From: an uncultured Bacilli bacterium
GTDB taxonomy: Bacteria; Bacillota_I; Bacilli_A; RF39; UBA660
NCBI GenBank assembly: GCA_947629475.1
Contig: CANRDV010000007.1
Span: forward strand, 1 to 38,033
Length of the DNA stretch: 38,033 nt
Reading direction: 5' to 3'
Made by a program: the position numbers and the translations under genes. Each line of letters begins with the position of its first letter. Position 1 is the first letter of the stretch. The notes under the pieces are model-generated. The model made no database searches and was not told the DNA's origin. It was given only the letters and a program-made list of their open reading frames with translations. Shown here one piece after another: positions 5,900 to 15,166 of the stretch.

Positions 5900-5904
5900 A
5901 ATGA

Positions 5905-5935
5905 TGAAAAAATAAAAAACTGGATAATCCAGTTT
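5905..5935 (-). terminator. Terminator of the ABC transporter operon
   Basis: On the minus strand AAACTGG-ATTAT-CCAGTTT forms a 7-bp stem followed by TTTATTTTTT. It is 107 bases after the last permease gene and just before the repeat promoter of the 52-aa gene. Confidence 0.8.
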
Positions 5936-6041
5936 CAAAAACTCTGTAATACTAATAATTGTTATAATATATAATTACTTTGAATATGATAGAAATTAAC
6001 TATTAATCAAATTTATTAGGTTAATTAAATAGTTTACTATT

Positions 6042-6806
6042 TTAATAAGATTTAATAAATTTTATAGGTGAAATTTTTTTAACTTTTATAATTATTCTTA
6101 TAAAAGATAGTAAATCAACAATACTAAAAAAAGCAAACATATAAAGATATTCTTTCACTCCTAATTGAATAAAATTCATTTTTTCTATAATTGATATATT
6201 AAAATAATTTATTAGTTTAACACCAATATTAACAATAATAATACTAGAAAAATATGTCGTTATATATAAAAGATACATAAATGTGAATATGAAAGATAAA
6301 ATTTTTTTATTACTAAATCCTAATAATTTATACAATGCTATATCTTTTTCTAAATTATATATAAAACTAATTGAAAATATGACCATTAATGCAGTAGTTA
6401 ATATAATTGATATTATCATAATAGTTTTAAATATATTTCTAGCAATATAATAATTACTATTGGAAAAATTTTCTTTTATAATCGAAATAAAATTATCTTC
6501 ATACTTATTCAAAAAATCATTTAATGTATTTACTGAAACAAAAGTTATTGATATTTCCCTTTTTTCAACGTTATACTCATAATTTTCAATTATTTCTTCA
6601 TTACTTTTTATATCTTTTTTAATATTTTCATAATCTCCCAAATTGATTATAATCGTTCTATATTGTGGCTTATTTTCTTCTATAATTATTTTATTGTCAA
6701 TGCTTTTAATCAAACAACAGAAAAATAAAGAAAGAAGAAAAAGGAATACAAAGATGAATATATACTTTCTTAAATTCTTTTTAAAACATATTTTAAAATT
6801 AATCAT
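6042..6806 (-). CDS. FtsX-like ABC permease, short form
   Basis: A 254-aa membrane protein with one N-terminal membrane segment (about residues 12-33), an outside domain of about 90 residues, then three segments (about 125-150, 168-195 and 220-245). This is the four-segment FtsX/MacB layout. LEKDIALYKLLGFSNKKIL between segments 2 and 3 is the usual coupling loop (I-A-L-x-K-x-x-G), and it ends in ISPIKFIKSY, the typical P-I-K/M-x-L tail. Its ATG overlaps the end of the larger permease by 8 bases. It probably pairs with that permease in a heterodimeric transporter. The substrate is unknown. Confidence 0.85.
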   Translation of the reverse strand: MINFKICFKKNLRKYIFIFVFLFLLSLFFCCLIKSIDNKIIIEENKPQYRTIIINLGDYENIKKDIKSNEEIIENYEYNVEKREISITFVSVNTLNDFLNKYEDNFISIIKENFSNSNYYIARNIFKTIMIISIILTTALMVIFSISFIYNLEKDIALYKLLGFSNKKILSFIFTFMYLLYITTYFSSIIIVNIGVKLINYFNISIIEKMNFIQLGVKEYLYMFAFFSIVDLLSFIRIIIKVKKISPIKFIKSY

Positions 6807-8046
6807 AACTACCTTCCATAAGCTTCATTGGAGAGGAGTTTCTAATATTATTTTTAAACAAAAATAATATTATTACAATTACAATTATAATTACTAAAAG
6901 CATATATATAATACCCTCACCATAACTTATAAAAATATTCAAAATACTATAATTAGGATCTTTTAATAAAATATTACTAATTATAATTTTTATTAAATTA
7001 GTTATAATAATACTTAAAATAAATGATGTTATAGTATTGATAATATACTGACCTAAAAAAATTAAACTTATATTATTATCATCAAAACCCAACAATTTAT
7101 ATAATGCTATATTTTTTCTTTCTCCTAATAAAGTATTTTTTACAAATAAATAAATTACTATTATTGAAATAAATATTATTGCTATACTTGCTATATTTAT
7201 AACTAACAAAATTGTATTATAAAAATCTAAATCAACTGTATAATATTGATAAGCATCATATCCTAATTTTTTTAAATCTTTTAAAACTTTTTCTACATTA
7301 TTATATTTATCAACTAATATCAACAATTCTAATCCCGAATGTGCTTCTTCTTCTAATTTTGAATCTTTATAAACTGTTTTTTGCTCTTCCTTAATTTGTT
7401 CAAAAAATGCTTTTGAAACAAAACATACATCATATCCTATTAATGTTTTATTAGTATCAAAAGTACCAACTAATTTTACTTTATGATTATATGTTTTTAA
7501 TATTTCTGTTTTTTCTTTATCAATTCTAAGATATTTATCATAGGTGATATTAAAATATTTGCCTATTTCCTTGTTCATATCATGATATTCATCTACATTA
7601 TGAACCTCCGACCAATTATTTAAATTAAATAAATTAGAACAAATCATTTCATCATCATTTTTTATATATTCACCTTTATCAAGTACAAAATCGTATCCTT
7701 TAGAAATTCCATATATATTAATTCCACCATTATACTCTACAAGATCAGCAGTATTTCTTATTTCATAATTATCATAGTAAATTTGGGCGATATGATTATT
7801 TTTAATTTTATTAACTTCATTATATATTTTATCTTTATCTTGTTTTTCCGTATTTATTGCTATCATTTTAAGTTCATAATTAGAATTTAACAAATCATTA
7901 ACAAAACCTAAAAAAGAATTTTTACCAGAAAAAAAACAGAAAATCATAGTCGAAAAAATTGTTAAAATTAATATATATATTATTGATTTGAATTTTTGTC
8001 CTTTTATATTAAGAAATGCTAATTTTAATAAATCACTTTTTCTCAT
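6799..8046 (-). CDS. FtsX-like ABC permease
   Basis: A 415-aa membrane protein. Membrane segment 1 is at about residues 15-36; a long outside region of about 230 residues follows; then three more segments (about 275-300, 327-355 and 372-398). GERKNIALYKLLGFDDNNISL is the cytoplasmic coupling loop, and SSPMKLMEGSYD the family tail. It starts 4 bases inside the end of the ATPase gene and its end overlaps the short permease, so the three proteins are made together. FtsX-type exporters commonly expel peptides or antibiotics or move lipoproteins; no peptide gene is visible nearby, so the substrate is open. Confidence 0.88.
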   Translation of the reverse strand: MRKSDLLKLAFLNIKGQKFKSIIYILILTIFSTMIFCFFSGKNSFLGFVNDLLNSNYELKMIAINTEKQDKDKIYNEVNKIKNNHIAQIYYDNYEIRNTADLVEYNGGINIYGISKGYDFVLDKGEYIKNDDEMICSNLFNLNNWSEVHNVDEYHDMNKEIGKYFNITYDKYLRIDKEKTEILKTYNHKVKLVGTFDTNKTLIGYDVCFVSKAFFEQIKEEQKTVYKDSKLEEEAHSGLELLILVDKYNNVEKVLKDLKKLGYDAYQYYTVDLDFYNTILLVINIASIAIIFISIIVIYLFVKNTLLGERKNIALYKLLGFDDNNISLIFLGQYIINTITSFILSIIITNLIKIIISNILLKDPNYSILNIFISYGEGIIYMLLVIIIVIVIILFLFKNNIRNSSPMKLMEGSYD

Positions 8047-8717
8047 AATTGCACCTTTTTTACAATTCCATCTTCTATGTTATATAATACATCAGCATAT
8101 TTTTTTATAATATTATTATGAGTTACAACTATGACTATTTTATCTTCCTCACTTATTTGTTTTAAAATATCAAATATTTCCTTTTCATTTTTTGAATCAA
8201 GATTTCCAGTTGGCTCATCTGCAATTATAATATCTGGGTTATTAATTAATGCCCTTGCAATCGCTACTCTTTGTTGTTCTCCACCACTTAATTGAGATGG
8301 TAAGTGATTAATTCTATCTATTAATCCTAATTTGTCCAATATTTTTTTAGCTATTGCAATTCTCTCTTTTTTTTCTATTTTTTTATTTATGTACATTGGC
8401 AATATAACATTTTCGATCGTTGTTAAATTATTATTTAAATAAAATGATTGAAAAACAAATCCAATTCTCATTCCCCTTATATAAGATTTTTCTGTATCAT
8501 TCAAATTTTTTACGTTAGTATCTTCATCTAAAAAATATTCCCCACTTGTATAATCATCTAATAAACCTAAAATATTGACTAATGTACTTTTACCACTACC
8601 ACTTCTACCCATTATTGCATAAAACTTATTTTTTTCAAAATTTATACTAACATCTTTCAATATATGTAATTTTTCACTATTAGTATTATATATTTTATTT
8701 ACTTTAATCAATCTCAT
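8043..8717 (-). CDS. ABC transporter ATPase, MacB/LolD type
   Basis: A 224-aa ATPase; the start is the ATG at 8717 (MRLIKVNKIYN), with GGAGG 6 bases upstream, rather than the track start 14 codons earlier. Walker A GRSGSGKST, Q-loop FVFQSFYL, signature LSGGEQQRVAIARAL, Walker B IIADEPTGNLDS and the switch His in VVTHN are all present, so it should be active. The sequence and size match the MacB/LolD/BceA class that drives FtsX-like permeases. It is the first gene of a three-gene cargo operon with its own promoter at 8872-8901 and a 150-base leader containing two hairpins. Confidence 0.93.
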   Translation of the reverse strand: MRLIKVNKIYNTNSEKLHILKDVSINFEKNKFYAIMGRSGSGKSTLVNILGLLDDYTSGEYFLDEDTNVKNLNDTEKSYIRGMRIGFVFQSFYLNNNLTTIENVILPMYINKKIEKKERIAIAKKILDKLGLIDRINHLPSQLSGGEQQRVAIARALINNPDIIIADEPTGNLDSKNEKEIFDILKQISEEDKIVIVVTHNNIIKKYADVLYNIEDGIVKKVQL

Positions 8718-8792
8718 AATATACCTCCAATTTTGTCGCATTTTGATAGGTAATGTCAATAAACTATCAAAATTAATATAAATATATAACTC

Positions 8793-8901
8793 GCTCTGAC
8801 GACGAAAAAAACAGAGCTACTATATCTATCGATTAATTACCAATAATAATGGGTAACTCTTCGATAAATAAATAATATCATAATTATAATATAAATGTCA
8901 A
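8793..8901 (-). promoter_or_regulatory. Promoter and structured leader of the ABC operon
   Basis: TTGACA (8896-8901) and TATTAT (8872-8877) with an 18-base spacer make a good minus-strand promoter. The transcript would then contain a long hairpin, TATCGA..TCGATA around TTACCC/GGTAA (8827-8866), and GCTCTG/CAGAGC with a 13-base loop (8793-8817). Neither is followed by a clean U-run, but the second has seven T in its loop. A 5' leader of this length suggests post-initiation control. A second TTGACA occurs close to the start codon without a good -10. Confidence 0.6.
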
Positions 8902-8906
8902 TAAAA

Positions 8907-10526
8907 TTAATTAACTTTAAAATAAATAAATTGAGAAGTCTTACTAAATTCATAAGCATTCCATAAATTAGTTTGATTACTAGCTGGATCAACTATAATG
9001 ACATCATTTGCATTAATATCAACAACTGCTACCCAATGTTGATTTCCAGGAGTAGCACCTTTTACCTCAACTACTATATAATAACCTTTATCAAAATATT
9101 TTTTTATTAAATTAAACTTTTCTTCCTTATCTTTTTCACTTAAATTTACATTACTTTCATATTTAAAATTAGGTGCTATTTTGCTAATTGGAGTATATTG
9201 CAAATTACCATTATTATCAAAACCACCTTTCTTATTAAGTTCTTCTACAAAAGTTCCAGGGTTAAACGGAGTAATTGTTGTATCTACTCCAGACTTTTCA
9301 ATTAAAATAGCAATAGAGGTTATCAAACATCCTATCTCAGATATAGTTCTATTAGTATTACCAATTCTAACATTTCCCCATCTAACATCTCCTTGTCTCC
9401 AAGATAAAAAATCTCCAGTTGCGTTTAAGCCATAAATAATTCCATTCCATAAAGAAGAATATTCAGGACTTGAAATTTCTTGCATTTGAATTTTTTGGAT
9501 AGTATTGAAATTATATTCAATAGCCATATCATCTATTGTTTTATGATTAATATTTATATGCAATACTTTCTTTTCAACTTCTTTTGGAGCTTCATTAATA
9601 TTTATTCCCTTTTCAATAACTATTTCTGTTTTTACTTCAAATGACAAACTATTCATTTTCCAAAATATTTCTTTGATTATCTCTATCTTTTCCTTATCAA
9701 TCGTTGCTACCTCTTTTTTATTAATTCCACTCGCCTCTTTTATTGTATAAACTATTAAAATATCTTTCCAAGAAGCCATTTCCCCATTTAGCACATAATC
9801 CTCATGATAATTTTCATTTTGAATAACTTGTAATCTATCTGAAAATTCCTTATTACATTCTGCAACAACATCTTTCATAAGAATAGAATTTTCATCTATC
9901 TTTTCATTAGAAAAGAATATTCCATATATAGAGGTACATAACAAACTTATTAAACAAATTACAACAATAATAACTACTGCTATCCATCCTCCTGCTATAA
10001 TCAAAGAAATAAGTGCTTTTATCCCTGCTAAAATTGCTTTTATAGTTGAAATTGTTGCTTTTATTCCATGTGCAACTGTCTTAATACCTTGAGCAGTTTT
10101 CTTGATGGCACTAATTGCAACTTTCTTTGCTCTATCAAGAGTTTTCATTGTTTCTTTTACTACTTTTTTAGTTGTTTTTATAGTATTCTTTGCCGTTTTT
10201 ATACTTTTTTTTGATTTATTTAATATTCTTCTATTTTTAATATTACTTATTTTTGTTTTAGCTTTGATAAAATTTTCTTTAGTTTGTTTTAAATTTTTTA
10301 TTCCACTTTTATTAAAATTTCCTACTCCTTTATTTATAACCTTTTCTGTGGTAGTTTGAAATCTACTACTAGCATATTCATTAGCATTAGATTCATTATC
10401 AATAACATCATCAAACTTTTCTTTGATATTAACAATACTATCTTTTGTTTTAGATAAAGCAATAGCCCCCTTATCTATTGCTTTAATCGTTCCTTTTACT
10501 AAATTTTTTGTTTTTATTTTAGCCAT
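8907..10526 (-). CDS. CD1108/VirB1-like conjugation protein with C39-like peptidase domain
   Basis: A 539-aa protein, one membrane segment at about residues 178-200 (GGWIAVVIIVVICLISLLC). The N-terminal 170 residues are Lys-rich and helical with loosely repeated TIK/KTTKK/GIKA motifs. The middle part (ILMKDVVAECNKEFSDRL, then SWKDILIVYTIKEASG) matches the CD1108 family of Tn1549-like elements. The last 170 residues form a C39-like cysteine peptidase: SEIGCLITSIAIL (Cys), NQHWVAVVDI (His), VDPAS (Asp). The outside domain probably opens or remodels the cell wall for the transfer channel. It follows VirB4 by 2 bases, with SD CAGGAG inside the VirB4 end, and is the last transfer gene. Confidence 0.85.
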   Translation of the reverse strand: MAKIKTKNLVKGTIKAIDKGAIALSKTKDSIVNIKEKFDDVIDNESNANEYASSRFQTTTEKVINKGVGNFNKSGIKNLKQTKENFIKAKTKISNIKNRRILNKSKKSIKTAKNTIKTTKKVVKETMKTLDRAKKVAISAIKKTAQGIKTVAHGIKATISTIKAILAGIKALISLIIAGGWIAVVIIVVICLISLLCTSIYGIFFSNEKIDENSILMKDVVAECNKEFSDRLQVIQNENYHEDYVLNGEMASWKDILIVYTIKEASGINKKEVATIDKEKIEIIKEIFWKMNSLSFEVKTEIVIEKGININEAPKEVEKKVLHININHKTIDDMAIEYNFNTIQKIQMQEISSPEYSSLWNGIIYGLNATGDFLSWRQGDVRWGNVRIGNTNRTISEIGCLITSIAILIEKSGVDTTITPFNPGTFVEELNKKGGFDNNGNLQYTPISKIAPNFKYESNVNLSEKDKEEKFNLIKKYFDKGYYIVVEVKGATPGNQHWVAVVDINANDVIIVDPASNQTNLWNAYEFSKTSQFIYFKVN

Positions 10527-10528
10527 TA

Positions 10529-12859
10529 TTATTTGTCTCCTGGTTTTGTAGTCATTAATTTATAAAGTTTGGTATTCGTAGGAAATTTATTAACAAATGG
10601 TATTAATGAGCTTCCTATTTTTATTAGTCCACATCCTGCTTCAACATTAGTAATGTAATTCATTTGGAGTTCTGAAATATTAAGTAATTTAGCAAGTTCT
10701 AACCTATCAGTACTAGCTTGATTTAACATTACTATAAATTCACTATTTGCAAGCATTGTTCTTGCAACATGACTTTGTAATAAATCATCAACATTTTGAG
10801 TAATACCTGTACAATCTGCTCCATACTTTCTAACCCTTTTCCATAAAGTAAATAAAAAGTTTGCTGAATATTCGTGTTGAAACAATAAATATATTTCATC
10901 AATAAAAATATGGGTTCTTCTACCACTTAATCTATTTTTTGTAATTCTATTTAAAATACTATCTAATACTACCAACATACCAATAGGTTGTAATTGCTTT
11001 CCTAAGTCTAGTATGTCATAACATATCAATCTACTATTAGTATTTACATTGGTTGGTTTTGCAAATGTATTTAAACTACCATTAGTAAATAATTCAATAG
11101 ATAAAGCTATTTCTTTTGCCTCTGGTTCTACTTGTCTTAATAATTCATTTCTAAAATCTTGTAAAGTTGGTAGCATTCCTAAATAATTGCCCTGTTGATA
11201 ATATCTATAAACGTTTGCAGTACATCTATCAATTATTGATTTTTCTTTTGCCTCTAAATTGTTTGAACCAATTAATTGTTCACATAAAGACAAAATAAAT
11301 TCTGACTTTAAAATGACTGGATTTGCACCATCTCCATATTCACTATTAATATCCATTGCATTTATATGATTATTACTTGTTGCCGAAATATGAATTACCT
11401 CTCCTCCCATTGCTCTTACTAACTCTCCGTATTCTCTTTCAGGGTCAATTATTATAACATCAGAATTTTTATCACTTAATATTAAAGAAACAATTTCATT
11501 TTTAGCCGTAAATGACTTACCACTACCACTTACTCCTAAAATGAATGAATTGCCATTAAGGAGTTGATTTCTATTAGCAATTATCATATTTTTACTTATA
11601 ACATTCTGTCCATAGTAGATTCCATTATCATGATTTATTTCTTGAACTTTAAAAGGAATTAAAACTGCAAGTGATTCCGTAGTTAAAGTCCTTAAAGTAT
11701 CAATTTTTCTAATTCCAAACGGCATTACTGTATTTAATCCAACCAGTTGTTGCCATTTTAAAATAGCAAGTTGACATAAATGTTTTCTTCCGATAGTCAA
11801 TAAACTTTCTGTATTATTATCCAATTCTTCTTTAGAACCAGCAAAATGGGCTATTGTTAAAACTGCCAAAAACATTCTTTGGTCTCTTAATGTTAAATCA
11901 TCTAAAAATTCTTTACTCTCATTTCTTTGTTGTTCTAAATCGTATGGAATAACAGCACTAAAATTATTATTAGCATTTTGCCTTCTTTGCCAATTTGTAA
12001 TATTTGTTTCAACCCCTAATCTTCGATTTTCAATTTCTCTAATTGCTTCATCTGTTGGTACAGGGATTACATCTATACTCATAATAATACTTTTATTTAT
12101 TTCAGTTAATTCAGCAACTAAACTATCTTTGATATAATTTGCATAATCTTTTAGAAATAAAACTCTACCATATCTATTTCCAACTTTAAAATAATCACTA
12201 TTCCATTCAAAAGAATCAGGACAAATATAATCTTTAAAACTGTGTCCTAATCTCATATTTTTAATCATATCAAAATTAAATAAACTTTCTTCGCCACTTC
12301 TATAAAAGTCATAAAAGATTCTTAGTCTTTCTAATGAATCCAATTCAACACATTTAGAACCTAACTTAGAAAAATGATTAATTAATTCTGCACCTGCTCT
12401 ATTAAAATAGCTTCTTGCTTCATCTATATTTTTCTTATTGATAGATATTGTTATATATTTTTCTTGAGTAATACTATTAGCACTAATTATTTTATCTAAT
12501 AAAATCTTGTTGTATTCACTTCTATATTCATCAAGTCCATCATTATTTTTAGATAATAAAACTTTCTTTTCAAAATCTACCTTGTTAAGTTTTCTATTGA
12601 TAATAGTAATTTTTGTTGTTGCACCTACATCAAATGAGTTTAAAAGTTCGCTATACTCTAAAAACATAGCTTCTTTATCTTCCTTAGATGCAACTGCATA
12701 GTTTATATCAGTAAATTTATAACATTTTGAATATTTAGTTTTTCCAATTAAAAAAATACCATCCTCCCAAATTCTATTTACTGGTATTACATCTTGAACA
12801 TTAGTAGGCACTATAAATTCTTCTTTTTCTTGTTTAAATAACTCTTTCAATGTTTTCAT
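10529..12859 (-). CDS. virB4: VirB4-like conjugation ATPase
   Basis: A 776-aa cytoplasmic ATPase that energises assembly and function of the type IV secretion channel. Walker A is LGVSGSGKSF at about residues 441-450. IIIDPEREYGELVRAMGG follows, and Walker B is HIFIDEIYLLF at about 650-660, then FTLWKRVRKYGADCTGITQNVDDLL, all as in TraC/VirB4 proteins of Gram-positive elements. Length and motif spacing are normal. Its start overlaps the preceding 101-aa gene by 4 bases. The 3' end carries the SD of the next gene. Confidence 0.95.
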   Translation of the reverse strand: MKTLKELFKQEKEEFIVPTNVQDVIPVNRIWEDGIFLIGKTKYSKCYKFTDINYAVASKEDKEAMFLEYSELLNSFDVGATTKITIINRKLNKVDFEKKVLLSKNNDGLDEYRSEYNKILLDKIISANSITQEKYITISINKKNIDEARSYFNRAGAELINHFSKLGSKCVELDSLERLRIFYDFYRSGEESLFNFDMIKNMRLGHSFKDYICPDSFEWNSDYFKVGNRYGRVLFLKDYANYIKDSLVAELTEINKSIIMSIDVIPVPTDEAIREIENRRLGVETNITNWQRRQNANNNFSAVIPYDLEQQRNESKEFLDDLTLRDQRMFLAVLTIAHFAGSKEELDNNTESLLTIGRKHLCQLAILKWQQLVGLNTVMPFGIRKIDTLRTLTTESLAVLIPFKVQEINHDNGIYYGQNVISKNMIIANRNQLLNGNSFILGVSGSGKSFTAKNEIVSLILSDKNSDVIIIDPEREYGELVRAMGGEVIHISATSNNHINAMDINSEYGDGANPVILKSEFILSLCEQLIGSNNLEAKEKSIIDRCTANVYRYYQQGNYLGMLPTLQDFRNELLRQVEPEAKEIALSIELFTNGSLNTFAKPTNVNTNSRLICYDILDLGKQLQPIGMLVVLDSILNRITKNRLSGRRTHIFIDEIYLLFQHEYSANFLFTLWKRVRKYGADCTGITQNVDDLLQSHVARTMLANSEFIVMLNQASTDRLELAKLLNISELQMNYITNVEAGCGLIKIGSSLIPFVNKFPTNTKLYKLMTTKPGDK

Positions 12860-13161
12860 AATATATCATTCCTTTCTTTAATCATTTTTTTATAATTCAT
12901 ATATATCAAATAACTTAATTTGTTATAACTTAAATAGGATATATCTCTAGCTACATCTAATATTTTCATCAAATAATCTGTTTCAAAAATAGGTGTTCCT
13001 TTTATATTTTCTCTCTTTTTTAAAATAGTATTTTTTAATTCTTTAAATTTCTCCTCATCATGAAACATCTCCGTTCCATTTCTAAAAATATAACCTATTG
13101 CAAAAGAAATTAAATTAGAATCGTTTTTCATAATTTCTTTTACACTTTTTATTTCAATCAC
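12856..13161 (-). CDS. Hypothetical 101-aa protein before virB4
   Basis: It starts at a GTG (MIEIKSVKEIMKND), with GAGGTG about 10-13 bases upstream inside the previous gene. It is mainly helical and soluble, with ISYLSYNKLSYLIYMNYKKM near the C-terminus. It has no signal peptide, and I do not recognise it. The 4-base overlap with virB4 suggests coupled production and a role near the transfer ATPase; this is inference. Confidence 0.65.
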   Translation of the reverse strand: MIEIKSVKEIMKNDSNLISFAIGYIFRNGTEMFHDEEKFKELKNTILKKRENIKGTPIFETDYLMKILDVARDISYLSYNKLSYLIYMNYKKMIKERNDIL

Positions 13162-13164
13162 AGC

Positions 13165-13521
13165 TTATCTTTCACCTCTTTCATAATTGATTTTAATAAT
13201 TAAATAATTTTTTTTATACATTTCTTTTTCAATTTCTTCTATTGATGGTAATTTATTATTTTCATAATAAAATTTTTTTACTATTCTATCTAAATCTTTA
13301 GATAATTGAAACTCGTAATCACATTCGTTACTAAATCCAAGTTTTCTTAAATTCAATTCTACTTCACGAACTTCATACACTCTACAATTATTTTTTAGTT
13401 CTATAACTAAATCTACAATAATCCTGTTTTTAGTTATATCTCTAATATCATTTACAAATGTATTTATCTCTATTTCCTTTTTACTTCCATCTTTTTGGAT
13501 ATTAACATTTTCTTTTTGCAT
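13165..13521 (-). CDS. Hypothetical 118-aa protein
   Basis: It begins MQKENVNIQKDGSKKEIEIN and ends LIIKINYERGER. Strand-rich pattern with charged loops, and no membrane segment. The final codons (GAA AGA GGT GAA AGA) supply the purine-rich site used by the next gene. Function not recognised; it lies in the run of small proteins between PrgI and VirB4. Confidence 0.65.
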   Translation of the reverse strand: MQKENVNIQKDGSKKEIEINTFVNDIRDITKNRIIVDLVIELKNNCRVYEVREVELNLRKLGFSNECDYEFQLSKDLDRIVKKFYYENNKLPSIEEIEKEMYKKNYLIIKINYERGER

Positions 13522-13524
13522 ATC

Positions 13525-14298
13525 TTATCTCTCTCTATCGGTGATATTTCTATCTTTTTTATAATCTGAAACAAGATATTTACCATTTATTACTTTAAAA
13601 AAATCTTCTAATGCTTCTTTTTTGTTATTATAATAAAAACCTCTACTCCAATGAATTTTATCTTTATCAATAGCATAATCAATACCAACAACATATTCAT
13701 TTTCATAACCGTTATATTGTTCAATTAAAGCTATTGGCTGTTCACCACGATAACCTGTTTTTAATAATGTTTTATTATGAGCAAAGTAAATGTCTTTTTC
13801 TCCAATAAATCTTTCATATTCTTTTAATATTGATAATTTATTTTCCTTAACATATTTGGATAACATTTCATAAGCAGATTCATTTCCATTTTTATAATAA
13901 TCACTAAGAATAAATCTTTTTGCAATTTTTCTACAAAAATTATAATTAACATCACATTCTTTTACAGGAGAATTTTTAAAATTATCTTGCAATAAATCAT
14001 AACCTAAAATAAATGTAAAATATGCTTCATCTTTACTATTATCAATATAATGTTCATTTATATAATTTATAATATTTTCTTTTAAATCAATACTACTTAA
14101 TATAATATTTTCTAAAGATTCCTTTTTTTCATAATTATCAATATTATCATAAATACTAATAAATGTATTTTTAAGACTTTCATTAGAACCAACTATATCA
14201 ATTATATAACCTTTGTATTCCATTTTGTTTAATCCTAACTCATCTAAATTTTTTACAATATCTGTTAAAGATATAAATTCATCCATTTTTTCTTTCAT
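13525..14298 (-). CDS. Hypothetical protein, possible polyvalent-protein-type domain
   Basis: About 257 aa. The ATG at 14298 (MKEKMDEF) has an AGAAAG site; the track start 3 codons earlier is an alternative. It overlaps PrgI by about 20 bases. The N-terminal 190 residues are helical. The C-terminal part, GEQPIALIEQYNGYENEYVVG, then IHWSRGFYYNNKKEALEDFFKV, looks like the small domain seen in DUF4316/LPD-type proteins of conjugative elements, where a strand pair and the G-x-Y-x-x-x-x-x-EA-x-x-x-F motif recur. That resemblance is weak. No catalytic motif is visible. Confidence 0.65.
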   Translation of the reverse strand: MKEKMDEFISLTDIVKNLDELGLNKMEYKGYIIDIVGSNESLKNTFISIYDNIDNYEKKESLENIILSSIDLKENIINYINEHYIDNSKDEAYFTFILGYDLLQDNFKNSPVKECDVNYNFCRKIAKRFILSDYYKNGNESAYEMLSKYVKENKLSILKEYERFIGEKDIYFAHNKTLLKTGYRGEQPIALIEQYNGYENEYVVGIDYAIDKDKIHWSRGFYYNNKKEALEDFFKVINGKYLVSDYKKDRNITDRER

Positions 14299-14635
14299 AC
14301 GCATCATTCTTTCTATTTTTTAATAATTCATAATAAAAATTATTGGATTTACATACCATTTTTTTAGGTATTAAAAATTCACTTTGAATATAACTTATTA
14401 AAACCTTTTCGGCTGGCATTCCATTATATTTAAAAAAACCTAATAAAGCAAATGGTATAGCTCCAACTACACATATCCAAGAAAGTGTTTCCTTTCCAAA
14501 ATATGTTTTAGATATAAAATATAATAATATTGTTGTTCCACAAGCTAAAAGTGAAAAAAGGAACTGCCTTAATGACAGTCCCATGAATACACTTTCAGAG
14601 TAATTTCTAATTTCACGATTTATTTTCACTTCCAT
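14279..14635 (-). CDS. prgI: PrgI-family conjugation membrane protein
   Basis: A 118-aa protein with two close membrane segments, at about residues 24-43 (LRQFLFSLLACGTTILLYFI) and 52-68 (LSWICVVGAIPFALLGFF). The N-terminus MEVKINREIRNYSESVFMGLS and the later FKYNGMPAEKVLISYIQSEFL are the family hallmarks (P-R/E-I..F-x-G-L-S/T-x-R-Q; NGMPAE). PrgI proteins are VirB3-like inner components of Gram-positive conjugation channels and are normally encoded just before VirB4. Here three small genes separate the two. Confidence 0.92.
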   Translation of the reverse strand: MEVKINREIRNYSESVFMGLSLRQFLFSLLACGTTILLYFISKTYFGKETLSWICVVGAIPFALLGFFKYNGMPAEKVLISYIQSEFLIPKKMVCKSNNFYYELLKNRKNDAYERKNG

Positions 14636-14643
14636 AATTAATC

Positions 14644-15162
14644 CTACCTTCCATCACGATAATCATTATGACTAAACATATTGTTTTCTTGTTCTTCATA
14701 TCTATTAGAATCTCTAACGGCTTTTGCTTGGATCTCTGGATTATCCTTAAATTCATTAAAACCATCTATAATGTCCTGATTTAAAAAATGATAATCTTTC
14801 TTTTCTTGAGCTTTCTTCTCATTTATAAAATCATTAGTATATTCAATAGCAATTCGTTCATTTATCCTTAAATCTTTAGGATTAAGGTCTAAATCTAAGC
14901 ATAATAAAGCTTGATTAAAATACTTTTCATCCTCTTTCTTTAATGCACTAAGTTGATTATACATTATTACTAAAAATTGTCTGCTTGTAACATCACTCAT
15001 ATATTTTTCAGTAACTTGGTCTAATATTTTTTCATAGTGTTTTGAAGGAACTCTAGTTGGAGTATTAGTTTCTGGGTTTATATATTTATAAGTCATATCA
15101 CTTATAGCTTTTGACATATCCTTTACCTTTAATTGGGTAAAATCATCATATTGTTTTCTCAT
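14644..15162 (-). CDS. Hypothetical 172-aa protein of the transfer operon
   Basis: Soluble, helical and highly charged, with a C-terminal Asn/Asp/Glu-rich tail (RYEEQENNMFSHNDYRDGR). The ATG at 15162 has AAGGAGAGATG embedded in the end of the previous gene. I see no motif. Its place directly before PrgI suggests a cytoplasmic accessory role in transfer; not recognised. Confidence 0.65.
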   Translation of the reverse strand: MRKQYDDFTQLKVKDMSKAISDMTYKYINPETNTPTRVPSKHYEKILDQVTEKYMSDVTSRQFLVIMYNQLSALKKEDEKYFNQALLCLDLDLNPKDLRINERIAIEYTNDFINEKKAQEKKDYHFLNQDIIDGFNEFKDNPEIQAKAVRDSNRYEEQENNMFSHNDYRDGR

Positions 15163-15166
15163 AATT

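Noticed and set aside
10732-10926. 64-aa minus-strand ORF inside virB4
   Set aside because: Alternate frame of a well-supported ATPase gene, no SD.
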